The notes beneath the pieces were generated by a model. It did not search any database. It had not been told where the DNA came from and worked only from the letters and a program-made list of their open reading frames with translations. A stretch of 64,000 nt of DNA, taken from Orobanche coerulescens (Eukaryota; Streptophyta; Magnoliopsida; Lamiales; Orobanchaceae). Positions 34,089-45,170 of this stretch are shown piece after piece. The position numbers and the translations under genes were made by a program. Numbering within the stretch: position 1 is the stretch's first letter; every line of letters starts with the position of its first letter. The stretch is taken from NCBI GenBank assembly GCA_033398695.1, contig CM065804.1:15299001-15363000 (forward strand). The letters run 5' to 3'.

Positions 34089-35788
34089 TTAGTACTCCGG
34101 CTCATCTCGCTCGATTCTGGCGACCGAATTGGGAGGTTGACGGTCATCATTCTGTCGACGATTGCGGCCCACGGTCCTTTCCGCCCGGGGCTCCGGCTTG
34201 GTTACTAAACTGTCCAGCTTGCCTTCCTCGAACAATCTCCAGAGTTGTCTAAGAAGCTCGCGGTATTGTCTGGTGTTGTGGCCGGGACTTTTATGGTAGG
34301 CACAAAATTTATTGCGGTCGAGATGACCGTTGTCCCTCATCGGATTTGGCTTGCTCAGCCACTCACGTCCCTTGATGGCGTTGAAGATATGGGTCGGAGA
34401 TAGATTGAGGTTGCGGAGGAGGTGGACTTCCACATCCTCGAAGGCCTTGAACTCACCGGGTGGCCTTGCGACCGCCTTTATGGGCTTGGCAATCGTCTTA
34501 TTTGGGATGGGAGATGGCGCCTTCCTCTCTCCGATTGCCCCCTCGCCTAGGCGAAGGGTGAGCAACATCTGCTTGGACAGAAAGTTGGCGGCCTTAGCGC
34601 GGAAGATCGCGTAGGTCGGGGGTATGTCCTTTGTGAGGTGCCTGAACATAGGTGAAAGACCATCGAATTCGCCCAGGACCGAGTAGAGGGTGAGCTCGTC
34701 GCTTATGGGCTCGCCGCTGAGGACTATTTCATTGGTCGATGTAATCTTCATCGGACTCGTCTCAACCATGCCTGATCTTCATCATGCGGTGGGGACCTTC
34801 TGGCCGAGCGACCTTAGTGGCGAAGTATGACGTGAAGTCGCTCGCTTGCTTTTCAAAACAATTGATTGAGCGCGGTGGCAATGAGATGTACCACCTATGG
34901 GCAAGATTGCGCAATGTTAACAGGAACATTCGGCATTTCATCGCATCTGATGCCCTGCATCCAGTCATGTAGATCTGGAACTTGCTTAAGTGAGTCTCGG
35001 GGTCCGATCTCCCCTCATACAGAGGTGTTTGAGGAGGAGCGATCTTTGATTGCACAGGGGGCAAGCTCGATCTGGACCGCGTGCGGCTCACTTGGTCTGG
35101 CGACATTTCTCTTGCCGCCTGCCCCAGTTTCTAGGAGCGATTTCATATCGTCGAGCTAGCGCTGCATTGCGGCCATCGTCGTATCCTGGCTGCTCGCGGT
35201 CTGGCTCTCGGAGTGGGAGCCGAGGCGATCATGTACTGATCTCCTGGCTCCATTGTAGGTGATGAGGTCTTTGCCGCCGAGCTCGATTTTTCGGCGAGGG
35301 GGAGCCAAATGGCCGACCTGTTTTCTGGGAGTTGGCTATGACGAACTCCTGGTGATGGATTTGGACTCCGACGTCTCATGGCTGGGGCCAGAATGCCCAG
35401 GTTTCCATGAAGGATCACTTCCTAGGCGGCTGAAGACGGAACTGTCCCGCCTCGCGAGTGCCTTTTCTCGGGAATCGGGGCTGTCTGACGATTGCTCGAC
35501 ATCTAACCCCTTGAGCTTTCGTTTGCCCGCGCGGCGGATGGATTAGGGGGTAATAGTGGGCGCGTCGCACGCTTTCCGTCGCTCCCTTAGGATGGCCATG
35601 GCCTCCTCGATCTGTTCCGCAGTTTGGAATTGATCAAGTGAGAGGCTGGGCCCGTCCCTCGGGGGCGGGAGTGAGAGTCTGGTGTAGCCGCGGATGCCTT
35701 CCGCCGTAGGTTGGGACTCGGTTTGGGACGGAATAAAGCGTCTGGCGGACCGTAAGGCAGCTCTCTTCGATGTGGTGGAAGACGTCAT
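34089..35788 (-). pseudogene. gag: TE-E Gag, interrupted
   Basis: It is collinear with the TE-F Gag. Pieces: N-terminus from 35788 (MTSSTTSKRAALRS, DQFQTAEQIEEAMAIL), a linker in another frame (35418-35143), the capsid (35106-34762, TPLYEGRSDPETHLSKF, RWYISLPPRS) and the C-terminal part (34769-34089) with KFCAYHKSPGHNTRQY, where the zinc-knuckle-like Cys is replaced by Tyr. An in-frame stop after CDAPTITP and several frame changes make it inactive as read. Confidence 0.87.
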
Positions 35789-35900
35789 TATTTCGAGGGT
35801 TTTTCTTTGAAGAATAGTGAGTGTTTCTACAAGTATATGTTCCGGAGAACAGTGAGTGTTCTTCGAAACGGTCGGAGAGAAAATAACAGTTAATGCCCTT

Positions 35901-35914
35901 CTTCTAGCGCCAAT
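35901..35914 (-). other. TE-E primer-binding site
   Basis: ATTGGCGCTAGAAG on minus directly follows the 5' LTR, the same site as in TE-F with one change. Confidence 0.8.
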
Positions 35915-36859
35915 TGTTGTTACTCGGAATGATTTGCTGGATATGGCTACGTGTGAGTAACAAACAAAATGCGAGAGCTCGAGCGATGGAATGAAAATAA
36001 TGCAAGATTTTCTGGGGTTGTTAATCCCGGGCTTGAATGCTCTCGCGAGATATTATTATTAATAATAATACTTTGGAGTACAACTATTAATGTTAGAGTA
36101 CGATTACAATGAGTGTAATGACCCTAGTTGTTTAGTTCTTGAGTGCTGATGATTGCCGGAAGAACCAGAGTAAATGCTCTGTGAGTTCTTGTTACAAAGA
36201 TTAAATATGGTGAGCGTTCGTTTTTGTCGAACGTCTTTCTTATCTCTGGGAATTTTCTTGTGGGGAATTCAACTGTCCTTTCCCAAATGCTGGAAGCCTC
36301 CTATTTATAGAAGAGGAGGTAGTTGGGATGTCTTAATCCCGAACGGGCGATCGCCTTTCCTGCATTAAATGCTTATTAAACGGGCGATCGTCTTAGCCCG
36401 TGGGTCGGTTTCCTTAAAGTCCGTGGCTGCTATAGGCAGCCAGACGTGCGAACCAATGGGAAAACAATACGTGCCCCGCAAATCAGTCTTGGGAGGTCCC
36501 ACCTAGGGCGCCTTTTGCGGGCCTGTCGGTAGGTGAGAGGATGTCCTTGTCGCTGACAGCTGGTGATGGACTGGAGTCAAAAAAGCCTTTTCCCGCTGCG
36601 CCGTTTGCGGGTCTGCACGTGGGCTTTCTTCCCGAGATTCAGTCTCCGTAGACTTGACGGATGTCGGCTTTATATGTGGCATAAGACGGTCGTCCCTGGT
36701 CGGGCACTAGAGACGATCGCCTTGTAAGACGATCGCTAGGTATTCAAACTCGGTCCGACATCTTTGTTTGGTAAGTCTGCCTTGGTTCATTTGACGCTGA
36801 CTTTGGTCGCTCGACCCTTGTGCCGATCGCCGTTGAGGCGTATTAATCGCCGCACAACA
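35915..36859 (-). repeat. TE-E 5' LTR
   Basis: 945 bp, TGTTGTTACTC...GCCGCACAACA on plus. It is homologous to the TE-F LTRs in inverted orientation but clearly more diverged. The right flank TACTC (36860-36864) is the expected TSD; its partner is outside the window. Confidence 0.9.
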
Positions 36860-37395
36860 TACTCCGAAAATACGGTTGATTGGAAAAATCCGGAACTCCA
36901 ATGAAAATGACGATCGGAAAGGCTCAACACCAGATTTTCGTAGGGAATTCATCCCTAATATCCTATCATCAAATAAACAATAAATCACACAAGGAAAAAC
37001 ATCACAAAACGACCGAATCTCCCTCTACGGCATTTTCCCGGACACCTTGAAGGCGTCAATTGAAAACTCATATGAACGAGGAATCGGACATGACAAAACC
37101 GTGGAAAGATGATGAAAATTATATGACACAACTTAATCTTCGATTATCCATCAGTAATCTGAGTTAATACGATTAAATCGGACGAAGTCAACTAAAATCC
37201 CCAAAACTAAGTTATTAGGAAATCATACCTTGATTCGATGGATCGGAGAAGGTTATAGGACGATCAATAAATGATATGAACTCAGGAGCTTCATGTATTT
37301 GTTGTTTAACAACATGTATCTTTGGCCACCAAAGCCCTGGCCGCGGAAGGGAAAAGAGAGAAGTGAAGAATGGGTGGAAACAGGGCTGCTTGGTC

Positions 37396-37405
37396 ATATT
37401 TATAC
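37396..37405 (-). promoter_or_regulatory. TATA box of TE-G LTR
   Basis: GTATAAATAT on minus, about 20 bases downstream of the palindrome array. Confidence 0.6.
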
Positions 37406-37423
37406 TGCCCAGTGTGTGCCGAT

Positions 37424-37660
37424 CACTTACAGCCGTAACCGGCCTTCGTCCGGATGCTGCCCAGCACCCTTACGGTCGTACCCGATCACGACTTACGGCC
37501 GTAATTGGCCTTCGTCCGGAAGCTGCCCAGCGCCCTTACGGCCGTACCCGATCACGACTTACAGCCGTAACCGGCCTTCGTCCAGAAGCTGCCCAGACCC
37601 TGTCGAGCACGTACGGCCGTATCGGACACCTTACGGCCGTAACTCGGCCAGGCAGATCTC
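37424..37660. repeat. Palindrome array TTACGGCCGTAA in TE-G LTR
   Basis: The perfect 12-bp palindrome TTACGGCCGTAA and variants (TTACAGCCGTAA, TTACGGTCGTAC, TTACGGCCGTAC) recur about eight times. They are carried by a roughly 67-bp tandem unit also containing CCGGCCTTCGTCCGGA and GCTGCCCAG. Confidence 0.87.
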
Positions 37661-37893
37661 TGGCCCAAAACGTGCGGTCGTGACTCGACCGTGGCCAATT
37701 CCGACAGTCCGGTTAGGCATTCGACCACGTTTCGGTCACACTAAGATTCAAAACAATAACGAGCAAATTACGAAACACAACATACCGTTCATAACAGAAA
37801 AATATGAATCCCACATAATTATAATGACACGAAATCACCGACACCAACCGACAAATAGTTCAAGTCAACGGAATAAAAGTCTCAGGTATTACA

Positions 37894-37998
37894 ATAAACA
37901 TAAAAATCAATCATCGAGAAAAATAATACCGATACTCAGCAACCGAGAAATATCCAGAAAAATCCAAAATAACCAGAACGAAAATCCCGGGTATTACA
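37894..37998 (-). mobile_element. TE-H: 105-bp LTR tip
   Basis: A second LTR-like end, ...AAATCCCGGGTATTACA, lies 105 bp beyond the TE-G end. The simplest reading is that TE-G inserted near the end of an older LTR of the same superfamily. An internal duplication in one LTR is the alternative. Confidence 0.5.
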
Positions 37999-38893
37999 AC
38001 ATAAAGGGTCTTAAAGTGCTTTAACATGGACAAGGCAAATCCTCTCATTACCCAATAGTTAACAGAACCTTCAATGTTGAGAAGGATCCATTTCGCTCTT
38101 ATGAAGATAACGAAAAAAATACCTGGTCCCGAAATACCATATTTAAGTGCGATTGGTGATCTTATGTATCTTGCCAATTATACAGGACTGGATATAGCTT
38201 TTGCTACTAATCTATTGGCGAGATATAGTTCATCCCCTACACGTAGGCATTGGAATGGGATTAAGCACATATTTCGTTATCTACAAGGAACAATCAATTT
38301 GGGCTTGCTTTATCCTAAATATTCAAGAGATGAAATAAGTGGTTTTGCAGATACGAGAGATTTGTCAATCCCAATAAAAGTAAATCACAAACCAGTTATA
38401 TTTTTATGATCGGTGGAACTGCAATATCCTGACGTTCCTGAAAGGAAACACTTGTTGCCACATATTCAAATCATGCTGAGATTATCGCACTTCATGAAGT
38501 AAGTAGAGAATGTGTGTCTTAGATCTATGACTCAAAACAACAAGGAAACTGGTGGATTACCAATTAATAAAGAACAGATAGTATTATTTGAAGATAATGC
38601 CGCATGTATTGCGCAAACCAAGGAAGAATATATCAAGAGCGACTGGACTAAACATATTCCCCCAAAGCTTTTCTTGTACAGTCGAGAACTTGAAAAGAAA
38701 AAGGAGATTGATATTCAATATGTCCGATGAAGTAAGAATGCGGCAAATTTATTTACAAAGGCGCTCCTTACTATAAACTTCAGAAAATATATTCGCAATA
38801 GTGGGATGCGGCACCTACGAGATCTATGAAGATGGTGATCCTTGTTAACACGAGGGGGAGATTACATAGATGTACTCTTTTCCCCTTACTATA
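37999..38893 (+). pseudogene. pol: Ty1/copia pol remnant (RT end and RNase H)
   Basis: The frame around 38110-38290 reads IPYLSAIGDLMYLANYTG and RRHWNGIKHIFRYLQGT, diagnostic for the RT-RNase H connection of copia elements. A second frame, 38512-38730, gives VLFEDNAACIAQTKEEYIKS and TKHIPPK, the RNase H end. Stops, frame changes and a lost 5' part make it a relic. A GAGGGGGAGATTACAT tract at 38862 follows the coding end, as in many copia elements. TE-H or TE-G inserted at its left edge. Confidence 0.87.
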
Positions 38894-39393
38894 ATTTTGT
38901 CCCATAGGGTTTTCCTAGTAAAAATTTTAATGAGGCAGTCTAGATGCATATTTTAGAAATAATTATGTACTCTTTTTTCTCATAGAGATGAAGCTACAAT
39001 TAACTACCTTGCAAACCTCGACCCGTTGCTGATCGATAAGCCCAGTTATCGAGACTTTTAATCGATTTTAGTTTATTATGCTGTCTTTATTTATTTTATG
39101 TCCAAAACTGTTATGGGTTTTTTAGGGTTTGTGGCCTTTCTCACCTAGTATTTATTTGCATGGATTGCTGTTTTTTAGACTTGAAATATTTTTATTGAGT
39201 TTAGGATTTCCCCTTCTTCCTATCTCGCGGTATTCGTTGAATCAACGCCTTGATAGAAGGTGTTAATCGTTCTAGCGATACGCCCGCTGCATCATTTTCC
39301 CTTCTGTCCGATTTTTCCCATGAGGTTTTTCGGTTTAAGGTTTTTAATAATGCACACATTCATTTAAATTACAGTGCCACATTCGAGGGGGAG

Positions 39394-39570
39394 TGTTGTA
39401 AATATGGACATGGCACACATATCAAGGAAAAATTTGCCTATAAAAGGAGCCATAGGTTTTGAGGAGAATGAATGTATTACGAGTGAATGAAAAATTCCTC
39501 CTCAATTATATATGTGTGTGTATTATCTTGTACCGTAAGTATTGGATACTCCCAATACTAAAAGCATACA
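39394..39570 (+). repeat. Short copia LTR in R1
   Basis: A GAGGGGGAG polypurine tract is followed by TGTTGTAAATATGG. TATAAAAGG lies at 39439-39447. The 3' boundary near ...CATACA is uncertain. Equivalent copies: 45443-45619 in R2 and 59240-59416 in R3. Confidence 0.65.
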
Positions 39571-39600
39571 TACTACGTTAGAAATTAGCTAGATTTGAAT

Positions 39601-40129
39601 CAGGGTCGGCCCCGAGATTTCCGGGACCCTAGGCAAAAAAGAAAGAGTGGCCTCTAAAAACTAAAGTTGTATTTATTTTTTTTGCTAACTAGAAATAACA
39701 TATGGTGTCTTCCATAATTGCCCGACTTCATAGTTTTAATATAAAATATAAAGTGAAATATATGCCAGGAAAAAGGGACCGAATAATATTCTATATGCAA
39801 TGAAAAAGACTTCCAATAATAAAGTTTTCACAAACTCAAAAACTTCACCAATCAATTTATTTTATTATGATAAACACAAATGAAAGAGCAAAAAAAAATA
39901 CTATATTTTAGATAAATAAACTATGAATATACTACATATAAATAAACAATGAGTATAAATAAAAGAAGAGAAGCAACAATGAGAAGAGAATGATTAAATA
40001 CATACACATTATCAAGAAATAATATATAAATAGTTTTTTTTAATAATAGTTTTTTTTTTTAAATTTGGGCCCCTAAATTTGGGGGCCCTAAGCAAATGGC
40101 TATGCAGCCCCAAGTAAGGGCCGACACGT
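39601..40129. mobile_element. hAT-like MITE in R1
   Basis: Imperfect terminal inverted repeats (CAGGGTCGGCCC... and ...AAGGGCCGACACGT) are flanked by TTTGAAT and CTTGAAT, a seven- to eight-base TSD (identical CTTGAAT on both sides in R2 and R3). There is no coding capacity and the interior is AT-rich. Confidence 0.7.
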
Positions 40130-40161
40130 CTTGAATTTCACTACACTATATAAATTTACTT

Positions 40162-40437
40162 TTATGTTAATAAAAAATAAAGAAAGTGTAATTGATCCCC
40201 CATGCATTGTATGAACTGACAGCTAATTTGAGCAGAAAAGCATAAATTGACGGATACATCCTTCACGGCGCACACATGGTGAATTTCTGCACCCTGCAGT
40301 AGTGAACCGGAACTCAAACCTGACTTAAACGAAATTAAGACTCCTGTGGGTTCCGAGTGTACGAACCTCCACCCTGAAAAATTTTCAAAACACTGTTCAT
40401 ATCGTTTCACCGCGGTTTCATTTGAAGAACTCTCCAT
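40162..40437 (-). other. Small ORF conserved in all three R copies
   Basis: A 91-codon frame from an ATG at 40437 (MESSSNETAVKRYEQC) recurs at 46484-46209 in R2 and, with a shifted end, at 60269-60000 in R3. No known domain was recognised. Substitutions between copies change amino acids freely (R/K, E/K, S/G, V/L), so coding selection is not evident. It may be a captured exon or chance. Confidence 0.25.
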
Positions 40438-40675
40438 CTGAAAAAAATCATCTCTCTCTCTAAAACGAAAATGCTTGCATTCAAGTATGTTAACCCGTTT
40501 CAATATTCATTTTAAAGTTTGGTTATTCATTTGAGGAATGCTGATGTAGAAAATGATTTATTTTCGTTTTTGTACGTAGTTGAGTGCACTTTCCTATTGC
40601 ATCTCCGTCCTATAATTTGGTGTAAGAATTGTTGATCTATTGTGCATCACTATTTTCAGCCCTATGTCAAAATAC

Positions 40676-40910
40676 AGCCCGGCCCGGGCCATGGGCCGAC
40701 CAACCAAATTTTTGGGCTGGGCTTAACTCCAAATTTCCAGATCCAAAATTTAACAGACTTTTTTGACCCGATGGGGCAAGTAAGCCCGGGCGGCCCAGAT
40801 GCCCCGATACAATTTTACACTGCATGGGTTGGGCCATCAAAATAGCGGCCCAATTTTTTTTCATCTCGGGCCGACCCTACCCTATTTCTTCATTGGCCCG
40901 ACCCAATCAA
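40676..40910. repeat. GGCCC-rich tract in R1
   Basis: Dense GGCCCG/CGGGCC words (for example GCCCGGCCCGGGCC near 40677) in an otherwise AT-rich repeat. Same tract in R3 at 60513-60747. Not assigned to a family. Confidence 0.5.
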
Positions 40911-40984
40911 TTTGGCAGCTCCTACTTATGGCGACTGTTATGCCTCCGTCAACTTTGGTTGTTGAAATTTTATACGAAGATGCT

Positions 40985-42070
40985 GGGATATAATTTTTGT
41001 ACGTTCCATAACTTTTTACTTTTTCAAAAAACGTCCCAAAAAAGTTAATTTATCCAATTACGTCTCAATTTTATGTCAACTTTACAATTTACGTCCCAAA
41101 ACGTCGACAAGCACGAAACGACGTCGTTTCGCCCCCTGTGCCGCTCACGTATTTTTTTAATTAGGGATTTCCGGTGACCTAGCCTATGTGGATTTACGTG
41201 GCACTAGTTGACCAATAAAATAATAGGAGATGGACACATCATTAATTGTAATAGATATTAAACTAAAAAAATCAAAAAAAAAAAAAGAAGAAAGAAAAGA
41301 AACTATTTTTCGCATCCTAAAAAATGATGCCCAACATTCCCATCGGTGAAATTTAGGGGTGTTCAAAAATATCTGATATCTGATTCGAAATATCCGAAAA
41401 TCTGAAGTTCCAGATATCCGAAAATTCGGATATCCGAAGTTCGGATATCCGGAACTTCGGATTCGGATATCGGATAGTACTTTTCAGAAAAATCGGATAT
41501 CCGAAATATCCGAAAAATCCTAAAAATTTTAATTTTTTATATTTTAAATAATAAAAGGTATTCGGATATTCGGATATCCGATATCCATATCCAAAGTTTT
41601 TTTCGAATATTCGGATATCCGATATCCAAATCCGAATATTTTTTTTCGAATATAAAGATATCCGAATATAATTTATATTTTTTTCGGATACGGATATCGG
41701 ATGTCAAAATATACTATTCGAAATTTCAGATATCCGAAATTCCGGATATCCAGTTTTGAAAACCCCTAGTGAAATTAGGATGTAATTGGATAAATTAACT
41801 TTTTTGGGTCCATCTCCTATTGGGACCCCTAAAAAAATTATGGGACGTAAAAAAATTCTATCCCGATATGTCCATATCCTATTATTTCATTGGTCAACTG
41901 TGCCATGTAAATCCACATAGGTTAGGTCACCGAAAATCTCTAATTAAAAAATACTTTGGGACGTAAATTGTAAAGTTAGCGTAAAATTGGAATGTAGTTG
42001 GATAAATTAACTTTTTTGGGACGTTTTTGGAAAAAGTAAAAAATTATGGGATGTAAAAAAATTCTATCCC
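40985..42070. mobile_element. Mutator-like foldback MITE in R1
   Basis: Long terminal inverted repeats of roughly 250-350 bp (left GGGATA...TTTACTTTTTCAAAA, right its complement ending TATCCC) are flanked by GAAGATGCT and GAAGATGAA. In R3 the flanks are GAAGATGCA and GAAGATGAA, giving a nine-base TSD with one mismatch, as expected for Mutator-like elements. The centre is occupied by the hAT MITE at 41354-41768. Confidence 0.75.
41354..41768. mobile_element. hAT MITE nested in the Mutator-like MITE
   Basis: Terminal inverted repeats TAGGGGTGTTCAAAA and TTTTGAAAACCCCTA with a perfect eight-base TSD GTGAAATT (41346-41353, 41769-41776). The interior is built of GGATATCCGAA-type words in both orientations. 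The same insertion is present in R3 (61189-61602), so it predates the duplication. Confidence 0.85.
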
Positions 42071-42451
42071 GAAGATGAAATAATAGTTGGTAGTATCACA
42101 ATTTCTTATAAACTAATTAAGTTCAGTTAGTTAAGGGTTTGAGCATTGCTTATATTCCTGGCAATAAAATTTGTTATTTTTTTTTAAAAAAATAACTTAA
42201 GAGTAAGAATATCAAGACGATTAACATGTGTCTGAATCTAAATCTTTTTCTTAGTTTAGTTGAGAAGCGACCGTAAGGTTAACAGTGATACATAATATTT
42301 AATTATATTCATGATCTAGTTTAACGACTTACACAAATTTTTGTATCTTAATCGATTAGGTACGTGCAATGGCTACTTATATTTGGGACGGCATCGATAT
42401 TCCAATTGTTCAACCGTATCTCGAGCAGAACAAAGGTATGCACTAGTATCT

Positions 42452-42454
<3 letters not shown>

Positions 42455-42528
<74 letters not shown>
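42455..42528. repeat. (TA)37 microsatellite
   Basis: Uninterrupted TA dinucleotide for 74 bp. Such tracts are unstable and frequently misassembled, so the length is approximate. Confidence 0.97.
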
Positions 42529-42531
<3 letters not shown>

Positions 42532-42791
42532 CGATTCATTTAGAAACGTCATAACTTTAGGTGAGAACTACGAAACCAATCATATAGCCATTGAATGGGA
42601 AAAGCAGGACAATCAGATTATCTTGTTTTTTGTATATGTGGATTTGCTCTCATGTCCTAGAAGGGTAAGCTAGTCTTCTTATAAATAAATTCTATTCATT
42701 CTAAAATATCAGAATTTACTCGTTAGTTATCCGTTTTAGATGGAAAAATATCAAACTAATCGTCTTTCCATGATCTTGAATTTCAGATATA

Positions 42792-42944
42792 CTCCCTCCA
42801 TTTTCAAAAGATTGTTCTATTTTCTAATTTCTCAAAACTAGTCCAATTTGACCATGGAGTAATGGAGTAAAATTGAAATATAACACGAACTCCTTGAAAA
42901 TTTGAAAAAGTCAAAATTGGGCAATCATTTTGAAATGGAGGTAG
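42792..42944. mobile_element. Stowaway-type MITE
   Basis: 153 bp with terminal inverted repeats CTCCCTCCATTTTCAAAA and its near complement (ATTTTGAAATGGAGGTAG), flanked by TA on both sides (42790-42791, 42945-42946). The CTCCCTCC start and TA target are typical of Stowaway (Tc1/mariner) MITEs. Confidence 0.88.
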
Positions 42945-44833
42945 TATATTAACATTGAAAGTTTGGGTGCTATTCAAATATAACACTTAACAACACATAC
43001 ATTTTTAGCAGGATCTTGTTATATGTAATATAAGAGTATCGAAGTATATGTCTAACATCATCTTAAATATTTGACTTTAATCAAACATCATTCCATCTTA
43101 AATCTTTAAAATACCATAAAATTACTCGTTCAACATCTTTCTAGATGAAAAATATATTAAATAATTGAGTTCTCATGATCGATAGCTTACATACATATTG
43201 CATGCTTATAATTATAAAAAAATATTAGCTTTATAATTCTGAGCGTTATTAAACTTAATTGCATCTGAATCACATATTTAATTTTATCTTGTTACATGTA
43301 ATTATAATATCTAAGATACACCTTTAGCAGCATCTTAAATTTAAAAAATTTAAACACACTTCTACCTCATATATTTAAAATACCATAAACTACTCATTTA
43401 TTATTCATTTTAGATGAAAAATATGATAAATTTATCACATTTCCATTATCTACAATTTAAATGCATGCATTGCTAAAAATATATAAAAAGTAAAATATTT
43501 GCTCTAAATTTCTGGACTTATTCAAATATAATGCTTAATAGCACCTCATGCACACATTTATCAACATCTTGTGATATGTAATAACATCTAAAATTAACCT
43601 TTAGGAGCATCCTAATTTATACTGTAACCAAATCACCTTCTAGAATAAATTTTAAATAACTTAGTCTACTTTTAATATGTTTAGATGGAAAACATGTCAA
43701 ATTATCTTTCCATGATCTACAATTAAGATACACGAGGCTTGATCCAACCCGTGCGATGCACGGTCTTTGGTTGCAGACGCTTGAATGACATATGACGGTA
43801 TTTAGATGCCTATTAGAGAATTTGTATTGTATTTATTTTAGAGGATTTAAATGTAATGTTATCATAACTTTTGTATTTAAATTAGTTTATTTACATTAAA
43901 AGTTACAATTAAAATAGTCTTTTCACATGTAGTCTTTTAATATGAATAAGGACTCATCCGTAATGCTTTTTCCGTGTAGAATTCTTTTAGTCTGTGTAAT
44001 TAGTTATATGTAATGTATTGTATTTATTTTAAATGTTCATAGTGTAATGTTTTATCAACACGTGCGTTGCACCCATTGCATCTAAATATTCATAGTGTAA
44101 TGGTCGGTACTAATTAGGTTTCCAGTACTTAAAATAGTTTATTCACATTAAAAGAGTACATGTAAAAAGACTTTTTCTAAGATGTTACATTTAAAAGAGT
44201 CTCTTCACATGTAATCTTTAAATACTAACAGCTTTTGTTTTAACATTCTACAATTTTATGCAATCTTGAAACTACGATATGATTTCGTTTTTAATTCACA
44301 ACGGTTACCAACTTACCATCCCACCAAGCAAAAAGTAAAAGTGAATAATACAAAAGGAATGGACATGAAGAGTCTCCATTATATTGTAGGAGACTATTAG
44401 TAGCATCATCATGAGATAGAGAGCAAGCGTGCATATTGATTATGTAAATCATTAATATGAGGTAAATTTTCAATGAAGAATGCCACCTATAAAGCAAAAT
44501 ACCCATGCTGCCATGCTGTATCTATAATATTTTTCAGCTTCTTTATTCAATGTATACCAATATCGTACCTATGTGTCTGCATAAATACGTGATACGTGCT
44601 TATGTATGCATTGATGAATGTATGTATGTGTCAAATTTTACCAACTGATGGAGGTCCGACTCAGTAGATAGATGTTGGTATTAGCTGTATGCAAATCCTG
44701 AAACGTCACCGTATGGGATTTTCATGTTTGAAACGAAGTCCTCTTTCCTGCTCCCACATTGCCTCAAGCTCGCAGCTTTTCATCCAACGAATATAAAAAA
44801 GTGGAAAATTTTAAACCGAGAATATTGAAAAAG

Positions 44834-44868
44834 GAGAGAGAGAGAGAGAGAGAGGGAGGGAGAGAGAA
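44834..44868. repeat. GA-rich microsatellite
   Basis: GAGAGA run with GGGAGGG interruptions. Confidence 0.9.
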
Positions 44869-45005
44869 GAAAAGTGAAACTTTTCTTTTATTACCGAAAC
44901 AAAAGAAAAGTGAACCACTGTTGTGAATTTCTTTTCCTTTCAGATTCCACTCCACCGCTTTGATCCACGCGCTGCTGCTCAGTTCCCGATTCTTGGCTTC
45001 TGGTT

Positions 45006-45170
45006 TATTTAATTTCTTTTTTAACATTTTTTTACCCCACTTGCACATTAAATTAAGAGGGATAAGCTTTATATATTATTTAATTTCTTTTTTAACATTT
45101 TTTACCCCCTTGCATATTAAATTAAGGGGAATAAGCTTTAATTTCTTTTTAAATATTTTTTTTACCCCCT
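45006..45170. repeat. 60-70-bp tandem repeat, about 2.4 copies
   Basis: Units start near 45006, 45077 and 45139, each with TTTAATTTCTTTTTT, a T-run with ACCCC, and ATTAAATTAAG...AAGCTTT. The third copy passes directly into R2. Confidence 0.82.

Larger units (their letters stand above)
36860..37893 (-). mobile_element. TE-G: partial LTR (U3 to U5) cut by TE-E
   Basis: The end ...GTCTCAGGTATTACA and the order U3, palindrome array, TATA box, downstream GATTC/ACCTTGATT sequence match the LTR layout of TE-A. The LTR start is on the far side of TE-E, outside the window. There is no coding content. Confidence 0.75.
38894..42299. repeat. Composite repeat R1 (3.4 kb)
   Basis: It is collinear over its full length with R3 (58740-62138), at visibly high identity, and from about 39123 to 40550 with R2 (45170-46607). 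Contents in order: copia 3' tail, short copia LTR, hAT-like MITE, small conserved ORF, GGCCC-rich tract, Mutator-like MITE with a hAT MITE inside. Left and right flanks differ between R1 and R3, so these are true repeat boundaries. Confidence 0.9.
42300..45169. other. AT-rich intergenic stretch
   Basis: This 2.9-kb stretch has no supported gene. It holds a TA microsatellite, a Stowaway MITE, two CGTGC...GCACG palindromes, a GA microsatellite and a 60-70-bp tandem repeat, listed separately. Open frames here are short and explained by these repeats. Confidence 0.7.

Noticed and set aside
39121..39131. TTTAGGG-like word resembling plant telomere repeat (also at 45170 and 58970)
   Set aside because: Single copy only, conserved as part of the R repeat; no tandem array.
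38894..42299. R repeat as a Helitron
   Set aside because: No TC start, no CTRR end with hairpin, and no A-T insertion site could be placed at 38894/42299 or 58740/62138; kept only as one possible explanation.
42341..42539. Open frames on both strands encoding Tyr-Ile repeats
   Set aside because: Direct translation of the TA microsatellite.
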